A stretch of DNA of 33,566 bases from Pseudomonadota bacterium (lineage in GTDB: Bacteria > Pseudomonadota > Alphaproteobacteria > GCA-2731375): assembly GCA_027623205.1 (NCBI GenBank), contig JAQBYC010000048.1:1-33566 (forward strand). The letters are read 5' to 3'. Of this stretch, positions 24,316 to 33,549 are shown one piece after another (within the stretch, counting starts at the first letter, position 1; the number at the start of each line of letters is the position of its first letter). The position numbers and the translations under genes were made by a program. The notes under the pieces were generated by a model that did not search any database, was not told where the DNA came from, and saw nothing but the letters and a program-made list of their open reading frames with translations.

Positions 24316-24527
24316 CGCGCTTAGCTCAGATTTGCGCGTAATTTTCGGCGAGGGCTTTGATTGGTGGTCCCTGGATGCGGTCAAAATTGCCGGCCGTTTG
24401 CCGATGGAGGTTTTTGAATTGGTGCGACGAATACAGGATTAACCAGCATCAGGCAGTGGGCAAAGATGGGTTGCCTTTGCCAACCGTCTGGGCCATGTTG
24501 GCTTGGTTGCGACCACACTGCTGCTGC

Positions 24528-24603
24528 GGGCGGTTAGCTCAGATGGTAGAGCGCCTCGTTTACACCGAGGAAGTCGGCGGTTCGATCCCGTCACCGCCCA
24601 CCA
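24528..24603 (+). tRNA. tRNA-Val (anticodon UAC)
   Basis: A full cloverleaf can be folded. The acceptor stem is GGGCGGT with ACCGCCC, the D arm starts TAGCTCAGATGG, and the anticodon stem CCTCG/CGAGG encloses TTTACAC with anticodon TAC. The T arm contains GTTCGATCC. The discriminator is A and CCA is encoded (24601-24603). TTTTTCTTG follows and may aid termination. Confidence 0.96.
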
Positions 24604-24728
24604 TTTTTCTTGAAATTTAGTTAGTGCCTAAAGACAGTGTGTTAGGATGACAAATTGATCTGATGCTTTATTATAAATATTTTACATAATATACATTATC
24701 GGATTTAATTCCGCCTGATGCAAAACCA

Positions 24729-24756
24729 TTGCGTCATGCCAATGGGTCGCTATAGT
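24729..24756 (+). promoter_or_regulatory. Candidate mazG promoter implying a leaderless transcript
   Basis: TTGCGT (24729-24734) and TATAGT (24751-24756) are 16 bases apart. Transcription would begin about one or two bases before the mazG ATG at 24765. The bases between (CCCCCATC) hold no Shine-Dalgarno sequence. Confidence 0.45.
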
Positions 24757-24764
24757 CCCCCATC

Positions 24765-25583
24765 ATGACGGAAGAAATCCTGAACCTGCCCCCCATGGCC
24801 CGCTTATTGGCAATCATGGCGCGATTGCGTGACCCAAACGGCGGTTGTCCATGGGATCTGGCGCAGGACTTTACCTCAATCGCTCCCTATACCATTGAGG
24901 AAGCCTACGAAGTCGCCGATGCCATTGCCAACGGCGACATGACGGATCTGCGCGACGAGTTGGGCGATTTATTGCTGCAGGTGGTATTCCACGCCCAAAT
25001 GGCGTCGGAACGGGACGCGTTCAATTTTGAAGCCGTTGCCACGGCCATATCCGACAAGATGATCAAACGCCACCCCCATGTATTTGGCCTCGATCACTTT
25101 CGTAGCGCCGAGGCGCAAACCATTGCCTGGGAAGAACAAAAGGCGATCGAGCGGGCGCGATTGGCAGCGGCGGAAAAACGCCCGGACTCGGCGCTCGATG
25201 GCGTGGCTGGCGCCCTGCCCGCCTTGACCCGCGCCTTGAAGTTGCAAAAACGCGCCGCCCGGGTTGGTTTCGACTGGCCCGACGTCGCCCCGGTCCTGGA
25301 CAAAATTGCCGAAGAAATGGCGGAACTGCAGGCCGAAATAGACGCCGCAGATGTACCGGGCATGGCGGACGAACTTGGTGATTTACTCTTCACTATGGTT
25401 AATTTGGCTCGCCATCTGAAGATCGAGCCGGAAGCTGCCCTACGCGCCGCCAGCAATAAGTTCGAGCGCCGGTTCCGCTATCTTGAAGGTACCTTGGCGG
25501 CACGGGGCATTAAACCGGCGGAGCTTGATATCAAGCAACTGGAAGAGATCTGGCTAAATGCTAAACAACAAGAGAATACATAA
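24765..25583 (+). CDS. mazG: Nucleoside triphosphate pyrophosphohydrolase MazG
   Basis: This 272-residue MazG hydrolyses NTPs and dNTPs to monophosphates and pyrophosphate, probably clearing aberrant nucleotides. Both tandem MazG repeats are visible. The first has CPWDLAQDFTSIAPYTIEEAYEVADAI and DLRDELGDLLLQVVFHAQM, with acidic Mg2+ ligands E45, E46 and the EL-G-D pair. The second has KIAEEMAELQAEI and ADELGDLLFTMVNLARHL. The length is normal. No ribosome binding site is visible and the -10 box is only eight bases upstream, so the mRNA may be leaderless. It ends two bases from the convergent phosphatase gene. Confidence 0.94.
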   Translation: MTEEILNLPPMARLLAIMARLRDPNGGCPWDLAQDFTSIAPYTIEEAYEVADAIANGDMTDLRDELGDLLLQVVFHAQMASERDAFNFEAVATAISDKMIKRHPHVFGLDHFRSAEAQTIAWEEQKAIERARLAAAEKRPDSALDGVAGALPALTRALKLQKRAARVGFDWPDVAPVLDKIAEEMAELQAEIDAADVPGMADELGDLLFTMVNLARHLKIEPEAALRAASNKFERRFRYLEGTLAARGIKPAELDIKQLEEIWLNAKQQENT

Positions 25584-25585
25584 AC

Positions 25586-26410
25586 TTACAGATCATTGTT
25601 CATGCCGAATAAGCCACGACGCAAATTCTGCCAGGCGCCTGCTCCAACGGCCGCCAGCAAGGGCGACGGGTGGTTAATGACATTTATATCATAAAGACTG
25701 CCGTCCAGGCGGGCGGTATGGCCGCCGGCCTCGGCCAGTAACAATAACCCCGGTGCGTGGTCCCATGGGTTGGTGCGCAGATAAAGAGCGTAATGCAGCC
25801 TGCCCTGCAGCATCAGCTGATATTCCAGGCCGGCGCAGTGGAGAACCAGCAATGGACCCACCGCGTCGAAATTTCGCGCCGCCGTGGCCGCCAGGTCCCG
25901 ATCATAACCACTCAGATGCAGGCAGCCGGAAAGGCGCTCCAGAGCAGGTTCAGGACCCAATGCTACCCGCCGGCCATTCAGATAGGCGCCAGCCCCCTTT
26001 TCGGCCATGGCCATGACGTCATGCACCGGATCATAGATCCAACCGCCAACCACCTCGCCGGCCACGATCAGGGCTACCATGCAAGCGAACAAGGGCACGC
26101 CGGCGGCATAATTGATGGTGCCGTCAATCGGATCGATCAGCCAGCAAGGCCTCTCCCCCTGTAAGGCTTGTAACAGGGCCGGATTTTCACCTACCGCCTC
26201 TTCCCCAACCATTACGCTGCCGGGCAATAAAGAGGACAGCGCCCGGTTCAGGGCCCGTTCGGTCTCGAGATCCGCAACAGTGACCAGATCGCCCGGGGTT
26301 TTCTCTGAAATTTCGTGCGATAGCAGGTTCTGAAAGCGGGCTAGAGCTTCGGTTCGTGCGACTTCCTTTATGACCGCCGCGACGGCGGCGGGATCAGGTA
26401 GATCAACCAT
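25586..26410 (-). CDS. Inositol monophosphatase-family phosphatase
   Basis: The 274-residue protein is a Mg2+-dependent phosphatase of the IMPase/CysQ/HisN superfamily. Metal ligands are E70 (MVGEEAVG), D93 and D96 (WLIDPIDGTINYAAG), and the later aspartate in NPWDHAPGLLLLAEAGG. Possible substrates are inositol phosphate, histidinol phosphate, fructose bisphosphate or PAP. The sequence does not decide, and neighbours do not help. Start ATG 26410 is preferred to the longer frame from 26467, because that extension would be encoded by the groEL terminator hairpin. The ribosome binding site is weak (GGGGA). Confidence 0.88.
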   Translation of the reverse strand: MVDLPDPAAVAAVIKEVARTEALARFQNLLSHEISEKTPGDLVTVADLETERALNRALSSLLPGSVMVGEEAVGENPALLQALQGERPCWLIDPIDGTINYAAGVPLFACMVALIVAGEVVGGWIYDPVHDVMAMAEKGAGAYLNGRRVALGPEPALERLSGCLHLSGYDRDLAATAARNFDAVGPLLVLHCAGLEYQLMLQGRLHYALYLRTNPWDHAPGLLLLAEAGGHTARLDGSLYDINVINHPSPLLAAVGAGAWQNLRRGLFGMNNDL

Positions 26411-26430
26411 GTGGTGAACATCCCCATGTG

Positions 26431-26459
26431 AAAAAGGGGCCGCCTGGCAGCGACCCCTT
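26431..26459 (-). terminator. Rho-independent terminator of groESL
   Basis: On the minus strand AAGGGGTCGC pairs with GCGGCCCCTT (ten pairs, one G-U) around loop TGCCAG and is followed by a T-run (TTTTT). It lies 28 bases after the groEL stop. Confidence 0.85.
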
Positions 26460-26486
26460 CCCCTCACGTAACAACTGGTAAAGGAT

Positions 26487-28414
<1,928 letters not shown>

Positions 28415-28460
28415 CAGATACCTCCAGAAATTGCTGTTAATTAAGGTTTCTCGGAACTTG

Positions 28461-28487
28461 TTAGCACTCTAATCAAGTGAGTGCCAG
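28461..28487. promoter_or_regulatory. CIRCE operator (HrcA site) of groESL
   Basis: TTAGCACTC (28461-28469), nine bases, then GAGTGCCAG (28479-28487) match the CIRCE consensus TTAGCACTC-N9-GAGTGCTAA with two changes in the second arm. It lies just downstream of the -10 box on the minus strand, about 47 bases before groES. Confidence 0.92.
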
Positions 28488-28488
28488 C

Positions 28489-28517
28489 TATATAGGGTCG
28501 GTAATTTGGACTGTCAA
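28489..28517 (-). promoter_or_regulatory. groESL sigma-70 promoter
   Basis: Read on the minus strand, a perfect TTGACA (28517-28512) is followed after 17 bases by TATATA (28494-28489). The CIRCE element begins about one base downstream and covers the start site. Confidence 0.85.
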
Positions 28518-28538
28518 TACATCGCCCCTGCAATCGTC

Positions 28539-28552
28539 CCGCAACGTTGCGG
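28539..28552. repeat. 14-bp perfect palindrome CCGCAACGTTGCGG
   Basis: The palindrome lies between the groESL promoter and the sigma-54-type promoter on the other strand, about 140 bases upstream of the latter. That distance would suit an enhancer-type activator site, but the sequence does not match the NtrC consensus that I know. Confidence 0.35.
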
Positions 28553-28691
28553 AAAGGCGAAATAAATTCGTTCTTCCAAGTCCCGTTTTGGCACGGCCGC
28601 GGCAACCACGGTGTCGAATTATCTAACAGTTTTCGCCCTTGCCATAGAAACATAATGAGGTAAGCCATTGAAAATAAATGGCTCGCGTTAT

Positions 28692-28707
28692 TGGCATGGT
28701 TGTTGCG
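28692..28707 (+). promoter_or_regulatory. Candidate sigma-54 (RpoN) promoter
   Basis: TGGCATGGTTGTTGCG has the invariant -24 GG (28693-28694) and -12 GC (28705-28706) exactly ten bases apart, and agrees with TGGCAC-N5-TTGC at nine of ten defined bases. Transcription would start near 28718, 33 bases before a 34-codon gene. The amtB-PII genes follow downstream on the same strand. A second, weaker match (TGGCAC, then GGC) lies at 28589-28604. Confidence 0.6.
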
Positions 28708-28750
28708 TTCCCACCAGGTAGGCTGTCCTCACAATGCGGAGCAACATATC

Positions 28751-28855
28751 ATGCAAGCCAGAAACTTCATCGGTGCCATGGGCATGACTTTATTGGTTCT
28801 ACTCGCCGGTGTTGCCAGAGTGGATGTACTTGCTAATTTTATGGGCGCATTCTAA
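28751..28855 (+). CDS. 34-residue hydrophobic small protein
   Basis: This short frame runs from ATG 28751 to TAA 28853-28855. It encodes one probable membrane helix (GAMGMTLLVLLAGV, then VDVLANFMGAF) after a short N-terminus with one arginine (MQARNF). GGAG lies nine bases upstream, and the sigma-54-type promoter candidate is 33 bases before it on the inferred leader. I know no family for it. Its place before amtB and PII suggests a nitrogen-related membrane peptide, but that rests only on position. It could also be a leader peptide or a chance frame. Confidence 0.5.
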   Translation: MQARNFIGAMGMTLLVLLAGVARVDVLANFMGAF

Positions 28856-28933
28856 GCCTCACAGCTTTTCCGCAGCCACTGTCAACCGTGCTGGACCCCG
28901 CCCGGTAAACGCGCTTCAATACACCCGGTTAAG

Positions 28934-29800
28934 ATGAAATACGCGGGGTTGGCTGTGGATATCGGGGTTATGACTTTCAATACGGATTATGGCATTCGGG
29001 CCGACCACATGGCCGTGGCATTGGAAGATGCGGGCTATGAATCTTTCTGGGTACCGGAACATACGCACATTCCGGCCGACCGGCGCTCGCCTTATCCCGG
29101 CGGTGGTGAACTGCCTCGTCCCTATTATCATATGGCCGACCCGTTCGTTTCCCTGGGCGTGGCGGCCGGGGCGACCAAACGTTTAAAGCTGGCGACTGGA
29201 ATCTGTCTGGTGGTCGAACGCGACCCCATTATCCTGGCCAAGGAAGTGGCAACCCTGGACATGCTGTCGAATGGCCGTTTCCTATTTGGAATTGGTGCCG
29301 GCTGGAACGCCGAGGAGATGGAGAATCATGGCGTATGCTTCAAAACTCGCTTTAAGTTACTGAAGGAACAGATTGAATGCATGAAGGTTATCTGGTCTGA
29401 AAAGAAAGCCTGTTATCATGGCAACTTCATCAATTTCGATAACATAATTTCCTATCCGAAGCCTGTCCAAACACCCCACCCACCCATTATATTTGGCGGC
29501 GCCACCCCCCTGGCGCGCCAGCGCGTCGTCGATTTTTGCGACGGCTGGATGCCTATAGACGTGCTTTTGGATGATTTGCCCGACGCCATGGCGGACCTGC
29601 GGCGCCGCGCGGAAGCCGCCGGTAGAGAACCTAAATCCATCAGCGTAACCGTGTTCGCCTTCGACGGAGCCGATGGTGACACCATTCTGCGCTACCACGA
29701 TCTTGGCATCGACCGGCTGGTGCTGGTGGCGCCGCGCGCCAGGGATGATGCCCTGGCGTTCGTCGATCGATTTGCCGAAATGAATGTCCGCGTGGCCTAA
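28934..29800 (+). CDS. LLM-class (luciferase-like) flavin/F420-dependent oxidoreductase
   Basis: The 288-residue protein is a bacterial-luciferase-like TIM barrel of the type usually labelled probable F420-dependent oxidoreductase. Key blocks are SFWVPEHTHIPADRRSPYPGG, LATGICLVVERDPIILAKEV, LDMLSNGRFLFGIGAGWNAEEMENHG and the C-terminal LGIDRLVLVAPR. Whether it uses FMN or F420 cannot be decided; proteobacterial members often use FMN. The substrate is unknown. Family members often begin near DIGVMTF, so GTG 28955 is a realistic alternative to ATG 28934; neither start has a strong ribosome binding site. It lies 78 bases after the small membrane gene and 85 bases before amtB. Confidence 0.87.
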   Translation: MKYAGLAVDIGVMTFNTDYGIRADHMAVALEDAGYESFWVPEHTHIPADRRSPYPGGGELPRPYYHMADPFVSLGVAAGATKRLKLATGICLVVERDPIILAKEVATLDMLSNGRFLFGIGAGWNAEEMENHGVCFKTRFKLLKEQIECMKVIWSEKKACYHGNFINFDNIISYPKPVQTPHPPIIFGGATPLARQRVVDFCDGWMPIDVLLDDLPDAMADLRRRAEAAGREPKSISVTVFAFDGADGDTILRYHDLGIDRLVLVAPRARDDALAFVDRFAEMNVRVA

Positions 29801-29885
29801 TTTACCAGCACTGACAAAATATCCTATGATAACGGCTGATTCGATGCGAGATCAGTCACAGTTGAGTTCAATCGGGGGGGAGATA

Positions 29886-31187
29886 ATGTTCGAAAGGCTG
29901 TCCAGTGGTGTGGCCGTTACCTTTACTTTACTGGTTTTAAGCAATCCTGCGTCCGCGGCTGAAGCGGCGTTGAATGGGGCCGATACGGCCTGGATATTGA
30001 CCTCCACGGCCTTGGTGCTTTTTATGACCCTGCCCGGTCTGGCGCTGTTTTACGGCGGCCTCGTGAGGGCCAACAATGTCTTGTCCGTGCTGATGCATTG
30101 CTTCGCCATCGCCTGCCTGGCGTCAATCCTGTGGCTGATAGGCGGTTATGCACTAGCATTTGGCGATGGCGGCAGCCTGCAGGCCTGGATAGGCGGGGCG
30201 GAAAAATGGTTCCTTTTGGGTATTGGCCCTAATGTTTTGTCCGGCAGCATACCGGAAATCCTCTTTGTCATGTTCCAGATGACTTTCGCCATCATTACGC
30301 CGGCTCTGATCGTCGGTGCTTATGTAGAGCGGATCAAATTTAGCGCCGTCATGGTCTTTTCCGGACTCTGGCTGTTTCTGGTCTATGCCCCGGTTTGTCA
30401 CTGGGTGTGGGGCGGCGGCTGGCTGGCTGGCCTGGGGGTGATGGATTTTGCCGGTGGCATCGTCGTGCATGTTACGGCCGGTTCCTCAGCCCTGTTATTG
30501 GCAAAAATGCTCGGCGGACGCCGCGGCTTTCCAAAGGATTTGCGGCCACCGCATAATCCCGGCATGACCATGATCGGCGCCGCGATGTTATGGGTGGGAT
30601 GGTTCGGCTTCAATGCCGGCAGTGCCCTGGCGGCGAACGGCAGCGCCAGCATGGCCATGCTGGTGACACATATCTCCGCCGCCGCCGGCGCCCTGACCTG
30701 GGCCATTCTGGAACAGTGGCGGTTTGGTAAATCCTCTCTGATCGGCATTGTTACCGGCATGGTGGCGGGACTGGCAACGATCACGCCGGCTTCGGGCTTT
30801 GTCGGACCTTTAGGCGCCTTATGTATCGGTGTTACGGCTGGCGTGGTCTGTCATTTCGCAGTTGGATGGGTGAAGCAAAAAATTCAGATCGACGACTCTC
30901 TGGATGTCTTTGCCGTGCATGGTGTCGGCGGGGGGCTGGGCACATTGCTGACGGCGTTCTTCGCTGCCGCGAGCCTCGGCGGCGTTGGGCTGGCCGAGGG
31001 TACCAGCATGGGCCAGCAATTTGGCGTACAACTAATTGGCGTCGTGGCCGTATTGGTCTGGTCGGTTGCAATCAGCTACATCATCGTCAAGGCCGTTGAC
31101 ACCATGGTTGGCTTGCGGGTTGAAGAGGAGGACGAGATCGTGGGGCTGGATTTGATCGCTCATGGCGAACGCGGCTATGACCTCTGA
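29886..31187 (+). CDS. amtB: Ammonium transporter AmtB
   Basis: The 433-residue channel moves ammonium across the inner membrane. A signal-like N-terminus (to about residue 24, NPASA) is followed by about eleven helices. The pore twin histidines are H195 (IVVHVTAGSSALL) and H345 (DVFAVHGVGGGLGT). FYGGLVRANNVLSV and GWFGFNAGSALAANG are typical. ATG 29886 is chosen over the longer frame from 29784 because it follows a G-rich GGGGGAG site and the signal sequence starts there. That site contains a run of seven G that could vary in length. A PII gene follows after 78 bases, so AmtB is probably gated by it. Confidence 0.96.
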   Translation: MFERLSSGVAVTFTLLVLSNPASAAEAALNGADTAWILTSTALVLFMTLPGLALFYGGLVRANNVLSVLMHCFAIACLASILWLIGGYALAFGDGGSLQAWIGGAEKWFLLGIGPNVLSGSIPEILFVMFQMTFAIITPALIVGAYVERIKFSAVMVFSGLWLFLVYAPVCHWVWGGGWLAGLGVMDFAGGIVVHVTAGSSALLLAKMLGGRRGFPKDLRPPHNPGMTMIGAAMLWVGWFGFNAGSALAANGSASMAMLVTHISAAAGALTWAILEQWRFGKSSLIGIVTGMVAGLATITPASGFVGPLGALCIGVTAGVVCHFAVGWVKQKIQIDDSLDVFAVHGVGGGLGTLLTAFFAAASLGGVGLAEGTSMGQQFGVQLIGVVAVLVWSVAISYIIVKAVDTMVGLRVEEEDEIVGLDLIAHGERGYDL

Positions 31188-31265
31188 TTGGCCGCGTCCG
31201 AGCGTCCGACGTTCGATTGCCGGTCTGGTCTGGCCTAGACGACTTGAAATAGAGAGGCAGGAATA

Positions 31266-31604
31266 ATGAAAATGATCGTCGCCGTTATCAAGCCGCATCG
31301 CCTTGATCAGGTTCGAGATGCCCTGACCGCCGTTGGCGTCCATGGCCTGACTGTGTCGGAAGTTCGGGGCTATGGCCGCCAGGGCGGGCATACGGAGATC
31401 TATCGCGGCGCGGAATATCAGATTAATTTCGTGCCCAAGTTGAAATTGGAAGTCGCGGTCTCAAATGATCTTTGCGAACGGGTAGTTGAAGCCATCCGCG
31501 AGGCGGCGAACAACAATCAGATCGGCGACGGCAAGATTTTTGTCATCGATCTGGAACAGGCCATGCGCATACGAACAGGTGAGAGTGATAATGAGGCCTT
31601 GTAG
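31266..31604 (+). CDS. glnK: Nitrogen regulatory protein PII (GlnK/GlnB family)
   Basis: This canonical 112-residue PII protein senses 2-oxoglutarate, ATP and ADP. The T-loop uridylylation site is Y51 in YRGAEYQINFVPK, the Q39 region is GYGRQGGHTE, and the C-terminal signature is NNNQIGDGKIFVIDLEQAMRIRTGE. Linkage to amtB favours the GlnK role, blocking AmtB when nitrogen is plentiful, although GlnB and GlnK cannot be separated by sequence alone. The gene follows amtB rather than preceding it. AGAGGCAGGA lies before ATG 31266. Confidence 0.95.
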   Translation: MKMIVAVIKPHRLDQVRDALTAVGVHGLTVSEVRGYGRQGGHTEIYRGAEYQINFVPKLKLEVAVSNDLCERVVEAIREAANNNQIGDGKIFVIDLEQAMRIRTGESDNEAL

Positions 31605-31660
31605 GCCATTGGCGGCGTTCAATCGGTATTTGGCAGCGTTTTTACCCTCGGAGAAAATCT

Positions 31661-33037
31661 TTACCCGGCTATCTTGACCAGATCGTCGACCCAGTCCAGG
31701 GCGGAGCCGAGGCGTTTTTCCAGGCGGCCCGCATTGGCTGCGTTCAATTTGACCACCAACCAAACGGTCTGTTCATCGTCCCGCCGCTCAACGATTTCAC
31801 CGATCTGATAGAGCCAAGCCAGGGTGGCACCGTCCTGGTGCGGCAGGGCCAGGCGAACCAGGCGTTCATCCAGGCCGACCTGCCGGCCGATCAGGGCCAG
31901 CAGTTGCTCACAGCCCTCGCCGCTAAACGCCGAAACCGCCACTGCCAAAGGTGAACGCTCCACGAGATTGGCAATACGGCGGCGATCATCGTCACTAGCC
32001 CGGTCGATCTTATTGAACACCTCGATCATGCCATCCCGCCGCGGAGCGTCCACGCCCAGGTCCGACAACACAGCCAGCACATCCGCTTTCTGCGCCTCGC
32101 TGTCCGGATGGACAATGTCGCGCACATGAATGATCACATCCGCGCCCAGAACCTCTTCCAGCGTGGCACGAAACGCAGCGACTAATTGGGTTGGCAGGGC
32201 GGAAACGAAACCGACCGTATCGGAAAGGATGATGCGCCCGCCCCGACCCGGTATTTCGACCGCCCGCATTGTTGGATCAAGGGTCGCGAACAGCTGGTCC
32301 TCGGCGATCACCGCCGCGCCGGTGAGGCGGTTAAACAGAGTCGATTTGCCAGCGTTCGTATAGCCGACCAGCGCAACCACGGGATAGGACACATCACGGC
32401 GGTTCTTGCGGTGCAGTTCCCGTGTTCGCACTACGGCTTCCAGCTCTCGGCGCAATCGCAGCACCCGGTCATCAATCATCCGCCGGTCAGCCTCAATCTG
32501 GGTTTCGCCTGGGCCGCCAACGGTTCCCGTGCCGCCACGTTGTCGTTCCAGATGGGTCCAGGAGCGAACCAGCCGGCTACGCTGATAGGTCAACCGAGCC
32601 AATTCGACCTGCAATCGTCCTTCCTTGGTGTGAGCCCGTTCGGCAAATATTTCCAAAATCAGGCCAGTTCGGTCAATTACCTTGCAATGCCATGCACGCT
32701 CCAAATTACGCTGTTGAATTGGTGACAGGGCCGTATCCATGACCGCCACTTCAATATTCTCTGCCGCAATCAAGGCAGCCAGTTCCTCCACCTTGCCAGT
32801 ACCGAACAAGGTCGCCGGGCGAGGACGATTGACCGTCACCATTGCGGCCAGGATGACATCCAAACCAATAGCATCGGCCAATCCTTCGGCTTCATCAAGT
32901 TGCGCTTGCGGCAAGCGAGCGGTGCCTTCGATTGGCGTCTTGAGTTGTGGATGAACGACTAGCGCCCGGCCGGCGCCGCTATTCTCGCTTCCGGCGCCGT
33001 TCCCGTCGTTGCGCCGGTTATCCTGTTCGTTATCCAA
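31661..33037 (-). CDS. hflX: GTPase HflX
   Basis: The 458-residue ribosome-associated GTPase has the N-terminal HflX domain with the glycine-rich RGGTGTVGGPGETQ (167-180). A TRAFAC G domain follows: GYTNAGKS (225-232), DTVGF (273-277) and FNKID. HflX splits or rescues stalled 70S ribosomes, especially under heat stress. The N-terminal 25 residues are polar and low in complexity (NRRNDGNGAGSENSG). The start is TTG 33037, with GGCGGGG upstream. The gene follows hfq by 11 bases, the usual order. Confidence 0.95.
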   Translation of the reverse strand: MDNEQDNRRNDGNGAGSENSGAGRALVVHPQLKTPIEGTARLPQAQLDEAEGLADAIGLDVILAAMVTVNRPRPATLFGTGKVEELAALIAAENIEVAVMDTALSPIQQRNLERAWHCKVIDRTGLILEIFAERAHTKEGRLQVELARLTYQRSRLVRSWTHLERQRGGTGTVGGPGETQIEADRRMIDDRVLRLRRELEAVVRTRELHRKNRRDVSYPVVALVGYTNAGKSTLFNRLTGAAVIAEDQLFATLDPTMRAVEIPGRGGRIILSDTVGFVSALPTQLVAAFRATLEEVLGADVIIHVRDIVHPDSEAQKADVLAVLSDLGVDAPRRDGMIEVFNKIDRASDDDRRRIANLVERSPLAVAVSAFSGEGCEQLLALIGRQVGLDERLVRLALPHQDGATLAWLYQIGEIVERRDDEQTVWLVVKLNAANAGRLEKRLGSALDWVDDLVKIAG

Positions 33038-33048
33038 TCCAACCCCGC

Positions 33049-33291
33049 CTATTCTTCAACCTCTGGACCGTCATACAATTGTATCGGTTGAGCCGGCATC
33101 ACCGTGGAAATGGCGTGTTTGTAAACCAATTGAATATGCCCATCGCGCCGTAGCAGAACACAGAAATTATCAAAGCCCGAAATAAAGCCCTGCAATTTTA
33201 CGCCGTTAACCAAAAATACCGTTACGGGTGTCTTTATCTTGCGGACATGATTAAGAAACACATCCTGCACATTTTGTTTTTCGTTCGCCAT
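33049..33291 (-). CDS. hfq: RNA chaperone Hfq
   Basis: The 80-residue Sm-like protein has [20 protein letters not shown], the Sm1 segment [22 protein letters not shown] and the Sm2 motif YKHAIS. It forms a hexameric ring that pairs small RNAs with mRNAs. ATG 33291 is preferred over 33303: GGAG lies eight bases before it and MANEKQN matches relatives. The C-terminal tail is short, as usual in alphaproteobacteria. Confidence 0.97.
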   Translation of the reverse strand: MANEKQNVQDVFLNHVRKIKTPVTVFLVNGVKLQGFISGFDNFCVLLRRDGHIQLVYKHAISTVMPAQPIQLYDGPEVEE

Positions 33292-33470
33292 GTTTGGCTC
33301 CATTTAGTTTTGCCTATCGCCCATTCAAGAAAGGCGGTTCAGCATTTGATTATTGGGATGCCCGTTCGTTCGCGCGACCGGCAGCATCCGACAACTAATC
33401 CACAACGCGGCACCCTGATGTTTAAAGCATTCAAAAAGCGTCTACCAGATTACTTGTTACTTCAAATGGG

Positions 33471-33549
33471 GTCGATTGACCAATCGACAAGCCGATCGTT
33501 GTCAGTAGCGAATGATATGTCCGGATTTTGTAGCAGACGATATGTCCGG
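33471..33549. repeat. Inverted and direct repeats at the right edge, possible mobile-element border
   Basis: GTCGATTG (33471-33478) and CAATCGAC (33481-33488) form a perfect 8-bp inverted repeat around AC. GATATGTCCGG then occurs twice in direct orientation (33514-33524 and 33539-33549), 25 bases apart. The pattern resembles, from memory, sequence upstream of some insertion-sequence transposases, but no transposase is visible. The rest of 33292-33566 is the hfq leader and holds no gene that I can support. Confidence 0.4.

Noticed and set aside
24321-24331. TTAGCTCAGAT identical to the D-arm of tRNA-Val, suggesting a second or broken tRNA
   Set aside because: Only these 11 bases match; there is no acceptor, anticodon or T arm. 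The match is more likely chance or a tiny remnant.
24316-24338. CGCGC...GCGCG stem after the methyltransferase operon as a terminator
   Set aside because: The stem is only five pairs with a 13-base loop, and the following TAATTTTC is a poor T-tract.
28589-28604. A second sigma-54 promoter (TGGCACGGCCGCGGCA)
   Set aside because: The -24 part is perfect and the spacing is right, but the -12 part (CGGC) is poor and no gene starts close downstream; kept only as a note.
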